Source: Macrocybe gigantea
Taxonomy: Eukaryota > Basidiomycota > Agaricomycetes > Agaricales > Callistosporiaceae
Assembly: GCA_011319805.1 (NCBI GenBank)
Contig: SJRY01000175.1
Span: 54,780 to 118,779, forward strand
Reading direction: 5' to 3'
Length of the DNA: 64,000 nucleotides
The translations under genes and the position numbers were made by a program. Positions 54,821 through 64,000 of this stretch are shown here, piece by piece (positions within the stretch are counted from its first letter, which is position 1; every line of letters begins with the position of its first letter). Below the pieces are notes generated by a model. That model had not been told where the DNA came from. It searched no databases and worked only from the letters and a program-made list of their open reading frames with translations.

Positions 54821-56197
54821 CCACGAAACAGTCAATGTCACGCGCACGGGGCCCCTCACTCTCCTTGTACGTTAAAATATAGCCTCCGTCTAGAACGAAC
54901 GGACGTAGGGATACTATTGACAGGGACAAATTTCTCGTTCTGCGGACGTCGCGAGTCCAAAGTTTCCCTTAGCAGCGCCTCCTTCAGCGACTTCCAACCT
55001 CGTGCATGTCTTTGACACGAAATTTGTCCTGAATGGGATGGACGACGCGAACTCGGCCGTCCTCATCGTCGCGCCTTCTTTCAATGCGTCCTTGATCGGC
55101 GCAGGCCCGACAGGCGCACCTCTCCAGCCTCTAGTTGGCAGCAGCGATTTCAAGGCATACAATATTGATTGGGCCAACCGAGCAGTCAGTCAAGCCTTCC
55201 GCTGGAAAAACATCATTCTGAGTCTCCCGCCTTGCGAAGGCGAATTTTGCCATCTCCCAAGCACTAGTCACGGACATCTCTTATGCAAACGCATCATTCT
55301 ACGGTTGCTCATTTGCAAGCTATCAAGATACGTGGTACACGGGTAGAAACGCAAGCACGTATGTGGTGGATAGCGCCATATTTGGACAGACAGATTGTAT
55401 GTCGACGCTCTGACTGTCTCTCCTCTTCCTAACTTCGCCTTGCAGACCTGTTTGGTTTCGGAACGGCGTATAACCCACCTCCTTTTTTGCCGTTATCGTT
55501 CTACCTCACTCACATGTAATACTAGGTGGTTCCAAAACATCATCCTCGCGAACCGCGCTTGTGGAGGTGGGATCGTCGCATGGAAGGGGACCAACTTGAC
55601 GGATGCTCCCGACAACAGATACGGAGCTTACATTACCAATTCCACTATCATCCGCGTAAGTCAGATGTCTGTCCATTCGAGGAACCGAGTGTTTGTCAAA
55701 ACGGAGCTCAGTCTCCAGACGCCAATGCGACCACCGTCACGAAAGGCCTTTGCTACTTGGGCATGTTACTCTCCTCTCTCATAAAATCCTGTCCTAATCG
55801 TGTATTCAGGTCGTCCGTGGAACGATCTTGCCACGACCGTCTTTCTAAGCACCTTCATGGATGACAGCATCCGTCCTGCTGGTTGGACGCCGTTTAACAG
55901 TGACAGGCGAGCCAAATGTCATTGACACGGCGTCGAATGCACTTCTTATCCACATTACAGACCTATAATCATGAACACAACTTTTTATGCTGAATTCAAT
56001 TCCACGGGTAATGAATTTCTTATGCTAGCCTGGCAACGCTTACAATCTTTCCACTTCACAAAGGTCCTGGAGGCAACATCACTGCACGTGTCTCGCAGGA
56101 ACATCTGCTCAGCGCAGCAGAAGCTGCAGACTTTACGTTAGCAAAGATCTTCCAAGGTCGTCCAAGCTGGGTCGACTTCGGCTACTTATATCAGTAG
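54821..56197 (+). pseudogene. Pectinesterase (CE8), 5'-truncated
   Basis: Proposed exons: 54821-54866, 54924-55184, 55240-55396, 55446-55467, 55526-55655, 55712-55760, 55810-55906, 55961-56007, 56064-56197. From 54924 they sum to 897 bp (299 codons) with no stop before TAG at 56195. Family features in order: YHETVNVTRTGPLTLL, ANFAISQALVTDISYANASF, SYQDTWYTG (the QD motif), FGQTDYLFGFGTAWF (catalytic Asp region), CGGGIVAWKG, and YLGRPWND with the conserved GRPW. The enzyme removes methyl esters from pectin outside the cell, aiding plant cell-wall breakdown. The start codon, signal peptide and first strands are missing: homology stops at the MITE edge. Two introns use GC rather than GT donors (55761 and 55907). 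The rest looks well conserved, so truncation may be recent. Confidence 0.85.
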
Positions 56198-56333
56198 ATT
56201 AGGTTATCCTAAGTATGCAGTCCGTGCGATTTTAGTATTACACCTGTGCCCGAGTAAGCTTATTACACGAAGTAACCCGCTGTCAGATGATTACCCAAGA
56301 AGAGGAAAAAGGGATCGAAAAGTTGTCCATAAG

Positions 56334-57690
56334 CTATTGGGCGTCATTGCTACCTCTTGTGGAGTTTCTCGACTTGTACTTCACAATCCAGGGATGCCGA
56401 AGTACCTCTGCCAAAGGCAATCTGCGTTCTGGTTCGTATTGAAGAAGCTTTCATGATGTCAGACAGAAGTCGCCAAACCTTCACATAGCACAAATTACCT
56501 TGGCTATCAGGTCCTTTGCTTCTGGGGATATAGTAGAGGGGAATCTCAAATCGACTTTAGCGATACGGCGATATGTATCTGAAATGGTGACTGTCGGTGG
56601 CAGGGAAAGGATGAAGGCAGAAGAACTGACTATTGACGCTGGAGCGGTCTTCGAAGGGTGGATTACCCATCAAAAATTCATACGTAAGGACTCCGAGTGC
56701 CCAATAGTCGACCTTTTCGGTGTGTTCCTTGCCTTCGACCATCTCCGGAGGGAGATAATCCAACGTTCCACAGAGGGTCTTACGTCGGTTTCCCGGAGCA
56801 TGAACGCTCCATCCAAAGTCACCTATCTTCAATTCGCCGTTGATTCCAAGGAGCAGGTTTTCCGGCTTGATATCACGGTGAATGACGTGTTTAGAATGCA
56901 GATATGTTAGCGCATCTGCCATCTGGTCGATGTACCTCGCGCTACGTTTCTCACTGAAGCAGCCGTACTTGCTGAGCTGTTTGTAAAGCTCGCCTTTTCC
57001 CGCGAATTCGAGCATCAAAAATATACGTTTGGAATCGTGGAAGTAGCCGTACAGACGCAGGACGTTCGGGTGCCGTAGGTTTTGTTGAATCTCGATCTCC
57101 CTTCTTATTTGCTTTTCTACTCTCGACTGGACGATTTCGGATTTGTAGAGCGTTTTGAGGGCCAGTATGTACTTGGGTTCGCACTTTGTCCGCACCATGT
57201 AAACGCGGCCAAATTTGCCTTTTCCGAGTGGACGACCCATGTCAAAGTCACTCAGATGCCACTCCCTGGTGGGGTATTTCCTAGCGAAACGGCTTAGTCG
57301 TTGGCGTGCAGCACGAAAATATGCATACTTGGCGATACTGGAATCCAACGCCAGCTGTTCTGCTGCCTCGCCATACACATTCTCTCCGCGTTTCTCTTCA
57401 TCTAATTCGAGCCCTCCGTCGTATTTTCCTATGTCGATTACTGGCTGCGAGACTATCTGCTTCAAATTCGACGGCTGATTGGGAGCTCGATGCATTGTTG
57501 GCTTGAAGGGCTGATGCGTGCCATTCGCATGTAAGTTCGGTGCTGCATACTTAGTCAACAACGTTGCCACGTTGGAGTCGCTAGGTTGCTTGGAGTGCAG
57601 AGATCGTGACGTCGAAGAGTGTATTGGCTGCTTCTTCCCAGAGATGTCCATTGAGGACATTTGCCGGGTGAGAGACCCGACAGTGGCCAT
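56334..57690 (-). CDS. Aurora family serine/threonine protein kinase
   Basis: The coding sequence is complement(56334-56447, 56499-56578, 56631-57690), with two introns of 51-52 bp, 1254 bp in all, giving 417 residues. The start is the ATG at 57690 ([15 protein letters not shown]). The N-terminal 150 residues are Ser/Pro/Asn-rich and probably flexible. The kinase domain begins near residue 150 with [17 protein letters not shown] (P-loop), ALKTLYK (Lys), [11 protein letters not shown] (catalytic loop) and [11 protein letters not shown] (DFG). The Aurora-type activation loop [16 protein letters not shown] follows. The C-terminus has [16 protein letters not shown] and RHPWIVKY. Aurora kinase is the chromosomal-passenger enzyme that corrects kinetochore attachment and drives cytokinesis. 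No frameshift or stop is seen, so it should be active. Fungi usually have a single Aurora (Ipl1/Ark1-like). Confidence 0.93.
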
Positions 57691-57872
57691 CGTTGAAGTT
57701 GAGCAGTGTTCGACTGAAGCTGCGTGTTCGGCGTTGAATGATCATGTGACCGTGCTGTGACGACGACGAATATTAACAAAACTGCAGGTAAGCATGTAGT
57801 CTCAATTATGGTTTCGTTTACAAAAATGGTGCAGAAGCGTAAAGAGCGGCTGGGAGGAAACCCATTCTCTGT

Positions 57873-60048
57873 TCAGACTGGCAGTATTTCAAATGTCAAA
57901 ATCAGTGTCGGCACCTCGCCTCCCAAGGCCGGTATTGTGTATGTGAGGTTGTAATACATCAGGTTATTGAGAGTGCCCGTCCCATACGCAAAGGTTCTGA
58001 CACCCTTTTCTGCAACATTACCCGAGACTCGAAGTCGAAGGCCTGGAAGTGTCGCACTGTCATTTGCGAGAAAATCCGATGTCAACGTGACATGATTGAA
58101 GCCAGAAATCAAGAACGTCATGATATTCGAAATGCCAGTTGTGACGTTCGGGAAAGCTTGAGATGGAGGATAGGAAATGGTGATGTTTTTGGCTGTCGCG
58201 ACAGCGCTGATGATACGCGACGTGGCATAGTGCTGGAAAGAACAATTCGTGATCTGTGTGTAATGTGCGCGAGTCAGTTCTACTGACTGATATCCAACCG
58301 TTTCCAGCCGATCCCGCTGACCACTGAATCACTGCCGGAACAAACTGGCTAGGGTTCACAGCTGGCCCGCCAACGACGTTGCTGTCTACCTGGATTGCAC
58401 CGACACTGAGCCCGCCGTTCGTCCACGACGTGTAGTTCCGTGGATACGCGAGGCTGTCGAACGGCGGTGAGGCGGCTTTCTCAAAGTGGCTATGACCACG
58501 GCGATCGAGTTTCGTCAGGCGGTTTTTGACTGACTGAGAAACAAATTTGTCGTGGAACTTGGCTACGAGAGGGGTTCTACCCATCGTTTGTCAAAGCGGA
58601 AGGATAATGCCTGTGTTGGAATCTTACAATGCTATGGCGGCCGCGTCTTCATAGTGTTCAGAGCCAATCAAAGGGGAAGGAAGAGGCGCTGTTCCATCAT
58701 CAAGGCCCCCAAGAACGCCCGTTATCTGAGCACCGAGTATGCCCAGATAAGAACGCTAACAACACAGCCAAGTTAAACTACTTCAGGAAAGACTCAATGC
58801 AACAACTCACCATATTAAAACCATAAGACCTATCCCAAGGCCCTCCTAGCGTGCAAAGCGTAGGGTTATAATACTGAGCTACACTTTCCCATGTCTTGGA
58901 GATGATGTCCGGAGCGCGGGAGCGAATTGTCGAGTCATGAGGCATGTAGCTCCAAAGCGAAAGTGCGTACAAGGTTACACCCGTGTACGTTCCAGAGTTG
59001 AACTATGTCGGATTGAGTTCTATAGCTGCTGATTGAAACGGAAGGACAACTTACTTCACTTAGCGTGCCAAATCGATAAAACTCGAATATCGCCAGACGA
59101 GCCCATTCATCGCCCCAGAATGTCATGTTAGAGTCTGACATCATGTTTCCGACATAGGTCGCAGCCATTACTCTCATATACCTTGCCGAGCACATCGCGT
59201 CATCATGGGAATTCCTGCAAGGTCAAGGACGCTGGACGAACCAAGGGTTAGAATAGACAGGGTATACTGCGAGGCAGTCAGATGAGAATACGTAGAATGA
59301 TCGAAAGAACATACAATTATCTCCATACACGCCACCAACACGATAGCCATCGCCGATAGTGGCGTTATACATGCTGCGCTTCATGAGATCGACCAAACCA
59401 GGATCGAGAAGGTGCTGAAACTCCTCCATAGCAATGATCCACGATGTACAAACGAACAGCCCCTGGTTGAGGTCATACGATCCATATGGCTTGTCCTGGG
59501 TATTAGGCTGCATTGTTTCCGAGTGATAGAAAAGCTGACGGACTTTTGGCGGATAAACGTCGCTTGGATCTGGAGCATTTGGCTTGTCTTTGAATGTTCC
59601 AAACCAGAGTTTGGTGGGATCGGTGTATTGGTAGCTAATGCTGCAGTTCGTTTGTTAAGTTGGATGTAGAGTGACTCTACTGTCAGCTGTCGTGGAAATG
59701 TACACTTCTCTGATAATGTTCGACGCAACAGCAACATCATCTGCCTTATTTCTAGCCAGCAACCCGACAGCATACCAAGCTGAATACCTGGGAGAATTGA
59801 ACTGTGGAATGTTCAGTTATTTCATTTAAGATGGGTGAACTAATACTCACCAGGAAAGGCGGACTAAAATTGAGGTCCAGACCTAACATAGCATATTCAA
59901 AAAGTCTGCGCTGATTTTTGGAAAGAGTATCAAGGTAGGAGGTGTTCGCGCTGGGCGATATTGCATCCCACTCCTCGTGATAGGCATACACTGGAATGAG
60001 TGAAGATTGGAGGACGGCGACTGTCGTCAAGATATGCTTGAACAACAT
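57873..60048 (-). CDS. Secreted protein of unknown function, ten exons, 564 residues
   Basis: The coding sequence is complement(57873-58232, 58288-58576, 58628-58755, 58811-59002, 59055-59181, 59242-59266, 59315-59495, 59544-59640, 59704-59801, 59851-60048). The total of 1695 bp is divisible by three, with no stops. Introns are 48-63 bp, and one exon is only 25 bp. The start MLFKHILTTVAVLQSSLIP is a clear signal peptide, likely cleaved after VYA. The mature protein is rich in Trp, Tyr and Gly, with NQRRLFEYAMLGLDL, YSAWYAVGLLARN, DPTKLWFGTF, PYGSYDLNQGLFVCTSW, AMEEFQHLLDPGLVDLMKRS, YTGVTLYALSLWSYMP, GGPWDRSYGFNM and a beta-rich C-terminal domain (SWTNGGLSVGAIQVDSNVVG, GNVAEKGVRTFAYGTGTLNN). 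The first part could be an alpha/alpha-barrel, as in several glycan-active families, but I cannot name the family. It lies 182 bp upstream of the Aurora gene. Confidence 0.85.
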
Positions 60049-60630
60049 GATGGCTGCTCAACAAGGTCAGAAATTGAATAACGGGGCTTCTCATAAGCAA
60101 GACAGGCCAGCGGATTTAGCAGCATCATTGGCGGCCCGGTCGAAGGATCGTCATAACCGAGCGCTGCTGTTACGAAGTACAAACCATCGGTGGAGGTCGA
60201 AATATCAGGTGGAACCTGGGAGCCGGTCGCGAGGGCCCATGGCTCCCATACATTTGTTTCTAAATTTTATTCGTGAAGGGCGTTATCTAGCACCCGATCG
60301 GGGCATTCGAAGAAAGATTTGAGAGTAAGTTATGGTAAACGTGGGAAACGGAAAACAAGTGTCTTTCACTGGGCTTTGCCGTGGGAGACAGGAGCAAATG
60401 ATAACGCTCGTCATAGCGGCCTCCTCACCGAGTTCTGTATAGCTTAAGCACTGATTGGAGCTATTCTGATAATTTTATTTTGAAAAGGGAGTCATTGTAG
60501 TATCTTTCTTTTGTTTCTGTCCAATCTGACAATCCAGTGTAATGTGTTGTGCACCTGCCTGACATGAACAGCTGAGGTCACATTTGGGCCGTTGCATGTA
60601 GTCTTCGTGGCGACTGCATCGCGGGTGACA
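60049..60630. other. Upstream region of the secreted-protein gene; source of a duplication
   Basis: No gene is seen. Blocks around 60147-60175 (GATCGTCATAACCGAGCGCTGCTGTTACG) and 60400-60490 (ATAGCTTAAGCACTGATTGG through TAATTTTATTTTGAAAAGGG) recur in altered form at 62838-62983, together with part of exon 1 of the neighbouring gene. Confidence 0.6.
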
Positions 60631-60949
60631 GGGAGTGCTCTATAGAACCTATGGCCCAACATCTCCTATTCATTCGTCCATCTGTACTGTACTTCCATGC
60701 AAGATGCCCTCGAACAACTTGCTCAAACAACACCCATGGCCCGTAGCGCTTCCTGCGTTTCTTGCTAGCGCTTCGGATTTTGCTGGTATCCCCCATCTCA
60801 TATGGGGACATTGTTCTTTTCACACACGGAGTTCTTGTGTGCCCTGCCGTACGCGTCCTCATTATCTGGTTGCAACTTGCATCTCAAAACTCATCGACAG
60901 AACCTATAGATCTGTGCGTTTGTCGTCTCCCGGGGACATGTTCAACGCG

Positions 60950-61590
60950 CTCAGGCTATCATTAACGACGCAGGCATGCGACCGTACTACTGCACATGCA
61001 AGGACTTCCTCCACAATGCCGACCCCGAGGATAGTTCGACTATGGGTATACATTGGTTCATCAATAGTCAGATGAGCTTCGTGACCGCTTACCTTAATGA
61101 GGATACTTTCCACGGTCTCCTTCCCATTACTCCTGCACATGAGAATCCCCTCAATCTCGAGGTCCTGTCGAAGGCCTGTGCCGTTGACCCTGTTAGTGTT
61201 ATTGAGATGGCTGAGCGAGACCAGCACCGAGGACATGCAACGCCTACTGGATCGACACATACACTCCGATCCTCTCCCGTATGAGTTTGTTCAAGTTCCT
61301 TCTCATACTCTTCATGAGCGAACTGCCGCCCGGTGGCGTCGCCCTCCCCTGGGTAATATCGATTGGTTATCTGGCTTGTCACTCTGGCAAAGAAGGAAGA
61401 AGATCAATGTATGATAATCTAGACGAAGGTCTCCAGCTCGTATACAACTATCTCTTTGGGGATTGCTCGATCGAAAACAAGAGTGAAATGTGTCAGATAG
61501 CAAGGGATTCCTCGTCTAGCTATCAGGTGCGTACACTCTGGCATATGCACCCGCAAGGTTGTGAACTGATAAGCTGGTGTTGCTGAGGTT
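60950..61590 (+). pseudogene. Possible relic of an unrecognised gene
   Basis: Several plus-strand stretches look protein-like: RPYYCTCKDFLHNADPEDSS, MGIHWFINSQMSFVTAYLNE and NPLNLEVLSKACAVDPVSVI (about 60976-61205). Then, one frame over, TSTEDMQRLLDRHIHSDPLP and RPPLGNIDWLSGLSLWQRRK (about 61217-61405). A shift between them near 61210 could be an indel or an intron I cannot place. No family was recognised. It may be a decayed gene, or the pattern could be chance. Confidence 0.3.
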
Positions 61591-61838
61591 AGGTTTGCAT
61601 GCCGTTTTTGTAAAGGCAGCTTCCTTCGCACTCATGTATTTGTCGTCACACCCTTTCAAATTCGCCAGGACTGATGCCTTGCAGAAAGTTCCCATTTGTT
61701 CATATCCTGATCTATATTGCAACGTGCTCGTCGAATATGCTGTACAAGCAGGCCGTAGAATCCTGTATGCAACGTTGTACATCCGGTATACTTACACTAC
61801 AACTGGATACAAGTCAGTTGAGTGCGGACTAACCAGCT

Positions 61839-62730
61839 TCACACCTCGATGACCTTAGTGAGCATGAAGCCAGGCGACTCGTCTTTGTAGCCTCGCTGAT
61901 TGCTCACGACCCGGATGCCTTCCCTCAGGAAATCACAATTCCAGTGAGTGTGACCAAACATCCACACCCCGATCCGCTCGTGATCCCAACACGGCCCCGC
62001 CACCATCTCCGTCGCAAACGCGGAATTGTTCAGCCCTCCTTCATATTTCGGATCGCTTGTACCCTGTCTCGTCGGGGCATGATGCGTCATGACCACAATC
62101 TTCCTCTGTGGCTCATCGCGCGCGATCTGCGCGATCGCGTTCTTGAGCCACTGCGCATCATGAGCATGTAGGGCCTGATAAACGCCTGGGGTGAGGCCAT
62201 CGATACGATTGAAGTCGGTGACGCTCCAGCAGAGGATGTCGAGCTCATCGGGGTCGAGTCTTGCCCAGAGGTGCAGCCAAGCACGGTCAGCGTGGGTGAC
62301 ATGTCGTATCGGGAGCAGTCAAGGAGCACGAAGCGTCCGATGGGCAGCTTGGCGGGTGCATGGGCAGTAGACATCGCGCTTTCCTCTGCAAATTGCAAGA
62401 GTCTTTGCCGTGATTCTTCCTACGAAGCGATGAACATAGATCAATGTAACGACAGTGATCATACTGAGAAAATTTAGGTACAATGGTGGACCAGTATGGC
62501 TCATGATTTCCTGGAACAAAGAAGACCAGCTTGAATCGAGAGAGCTGGAGCCTGATCCAGTCGAAGAGGCGATCGTCCAGTTTGCCAATATCCCCAAGAG
62601 CGCTAGAGCATCGGCTTCTGGATCTGCAGGAAAATCGAACTTGTATAGATCGCCGTCTCCGTCTGAGTTGACGACCCCTTGGAGGATGTCCGTTCCGCCT
62701 CGAGATGGATATCACTCAATAACTGTATGC
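61839..62730 (-). pseudogene. Calcineurin-like metallophosphoesterase with frameshifts
   Basis: On the minus strand the start is MRIQLLSDIHLEAERTSSKG (about 62731), then in another frame LYKFDFPADPEADALALLGDIG (D of the GDIG metal motif) and FKLVFFVPGNHEPYWSTI (GNHE motif). After an intron-like gap come LPIGRFVLLDCSRYDMSPTL and VLGCT; a one-base loss near 62272 follows, then LWARLDPDELDILCWSVTDF. The end reads KIVVMTHHAPT (THHAP) and IGVWMFGHTHWNCDF (GHTH), with the stop at 61839. All metal-binding motifs of the Metallophos family (DxH, GDxx, GNHE, H, GHxH) can be found. The enzyme would hydrolyse a phosphoester; the substrate is unknown. At least two one-base breaks make it a pseudogene unless they are consensus errors. 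Confidence 0.75.
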
Positions 62731-62750
62731 GCATATCTAAAGCAGTAAAC

Positions 62751-62983
62751 AGGTCCAGACCCGATCGAAAAGTCTGTGCTGACTTCTGTAAAGAGTATCA
62801 AGGTAAGTGGTGGTTGCGCGGGGTGATGATCGTCGTAACTGGGCGCTGATGTTACCCAGTAGAAACATGGATGGACCAGACGAAAACGCTCGTTATGACG
62901 GTTCCTTACTCAGTCCTAAATAGCTTAAGCGGTCCGAGGCGCTGGGTTGGAGCTATTATGATAATTTTATTTTGAAAAGGGGG
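62751..62983. repeat. Duplicated fragment of the secreted-protein gene 5' end
   Basis: 62751-62825 resembles 59875-59960 (GTCCAGACC, then AAAAGTCTGYGCTGAYTT and AAAGAGTATCAAGGTA), which lies in exon 1 of the secreted-protein gene. 62838-62983 resembles scattered blocks from 60147-60490, ending in ATGATAATTTTATTTTGAAAAGGG. The order is kept but intervening DNA is lost, so this looks like an old duplication followed by deletions. Confidence 0.7.
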
Positions 62984-63116
62984 TCTAAATGCCAGTGAAC
63001 TTTGATATGACCATGTGGAAAAGAATGTAGTCTGAGGGTCATTGTCAAAAAGCAGCATTTGTTCAACGGAGCCACCCGCTCGCCGTGCGTGGGACAAGGA
63101 ATACAACCCAAATGAT

Positions 63117-64000
63117 CTAGTACAACATGGAAGACATGTCATTGCGGATGCGGTTGTAGTCCAACAAACCCTCAATGTTACCGAGGGCAGCTATGGCGAT
63201 CTGCGGTGTTGAAATGAGTCAGGCAAATGAAAAGACGGAGAAAAAAGACGCACGTCTTTATCCCAAAGGTATTTCTGCGCGACTCGCTTGATCTCGTCGA
63301 CGGTGACAGCGTCGACAGCGTTCTCAATCTGCTGGGGCGTTAATCGTCTACCGCTGGTAACGAGTTGCCGCCCAATGTCCTCAGCAATGGCAGTCGTTTC
63401 CATCCAAGCCGAGCAACAAACCAGCCTTGAGTTGGCTCTTTGCACGCTCGACCTCCACCGTGGTGGCGCAATGCTCATCCTCGTCCACTCTTTGAGAGTG
63501 AAGTGTGCCAGATCGTCGAGGTTGACGAGGTTCTCGGAGACAAGGTATATGCCCCCAGGCCGGTGTCCGAGTACGATGTGGAGAAAGACATGAACGAGTT
63601 GGCGAGATTGTTGGAGGACATGATGTGGGAGAGGCGGGAGGAGAGGAGTGGGGAGGCGCCGAGACTACGGTCCCAGTTTCCGAGAATACTCTGCATCACC
63701 ATCATAGGGAAATAGTCCGGGGAGCTCCAGCCGACACCCTCGACGGCAATGGCGATGTTGGCTGTTGGAGATTGTCGTCCCGGATGCGCACTTCGGAGCC
63801 GACGAAGGACGTCTTCGGATGCGATAGGCGGCCAAGAGGGATGGGATTGGATGAAACGGGAAGGGACGAGAAGTGCTTTTGCAAGCTTGACAAGTTCGGC
63901 GTGGTCAACACCGCCAGCGCCTACCAAGACCATACGGTCAGCGGTGTAGTTGGTCTTAATGTATCTGCTGAGGTCGTCGCGCTTTATTGAGAGGATGTTT
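63117..64000 (-). pseudogene. Mitochondrial processing peptidase beta subunit, C-terminal part, frame-broken
   Basis: On the minus strand the gene enters from the right edge with SIKRDDLSRYIKTNYTADRM, then VLVGAGGVDHAELVKLA. Next, frame-shifted, come KHFSSLPVSSNPIPLGRLSH, ANIAIAVEGVGWSSPDYFPM, NWDRSLGASPLLSSRLSHIM, and again shifted LVSENLVNLDDLAHFTLKEW, VERAKSQLKAGLLLGLDG, TTAIAEDIGRQLVTSGRRL and DEIKRVAQKYLWDKD. An intron 63201-63253 is followed by the last exon ALGNIEGLLDYNRIRNDMSS, with the stop at 63117. This is a peptidase M16 protein; the beta subunit carries the zinc site (HxxEH), which is outside the window. It cleaves presequences of imported mitochondrial proteins. Five or so one- or two-base indels separate the segments. 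Since the function is essential, either this is a second, dead copy or the consensus is faulty here. Confidence 0.8.

Noticed and set aside
60193..60322. Plus-strand frame upstream of the secreted-protein gene as a possible divergent gene.
   Set aside because: It is short, has no motif, and part of it belongs to the duplicated non-coding blocks found again at 62838-62983.
1..64000. tRNA or rRNA genes.
   Set aside because: I saw no convincing tRNA A- and B-box pair with cloverleaf, nor any conserved rRNA segment, on either strand; a covariance-model scan would be needed to be certain.

Overview
This window looks like a chromosome segment from a basidiomycete fungus, most likely an Agaricomycete. 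The evidence is a KDZ-type (Kyakuja/Dileera/Zisupton) transposase with a CxC2-like zinc domain, several chromodomain-bearing Ty3/gypsy elements, host genes with many 48-63 bp introns, a pectinesterase, and one compact Aurora kinase. Everything here was read by eye from translations. No database search was possible.

Positions 1 to about 54,550 are a nested transposon cluster. From left to right it holds: two minus-strand gypsy fragments of one family, one inserted in the integrase of the other (1-2110); a decayed zone with tandem repeats and gene relics (2110-7470); a Ty1/copia element cut in its integrase (7470-9681) by gypsy element A (9682-12352), whose protease gene is split by an inverted solo LTR; and chromovirus B with two LTRs but no matching target duplication (12353-18403). 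Next is a large KDZ transposon (KDZ-1, 18404-45337) whose transposase gene was split in its CxC2 domain by a second KDZ transposon (KDZ-2, about 20928-40136). KDZ-2 in turn received chromovirus C (28841-35932). On the right, KDZ-1 is cut by gypsy element G (45338-54546), and the LTR of G contains the very young chromovirus F (45452-51965).

Both KDZ elements carry the same three-gene cassette. A transposase and an upstream protein share the minus strand. A divergent plus-strand accessory gene lies beyond a GC-rich, repeat-bearing spacer. The upstream protein has sequence consistent with a 2-oxoglutarate/Fe(II) dioxygenase core (H-x-E, then a distal HGTS motif). TET/JBP-like enzymes are known to travel with KDZ transposons in basidiomycetes, so this is the most interesting system in the window, though the family call is inference. 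KDZ-2 also has long AT-rich minisatellite arrays in inverted orientation just inside its ends.

Nearly all older elements carry TGA stops where the family has arginine, and the two LTRs of C differ only by transitions. This points to deamination of methylated cytosine or a RIP-like process.

From 54,550 onward the window is genic. A 272-bp MITE with 36-bp inverted repeats marks the junction. Then come a 5'-truncated pectinesterase (+), an intact Aurora kinase (-), an intact ten-exon secreted protein of unknown function (-), a low-signal stretch with a duplicated piece of that gene, a frameshifted metallophosphoesterase (-), and the C-terminal half of a frameshifted mitochondrial processing peptidase beta subunit (-) that runs off the right edge.
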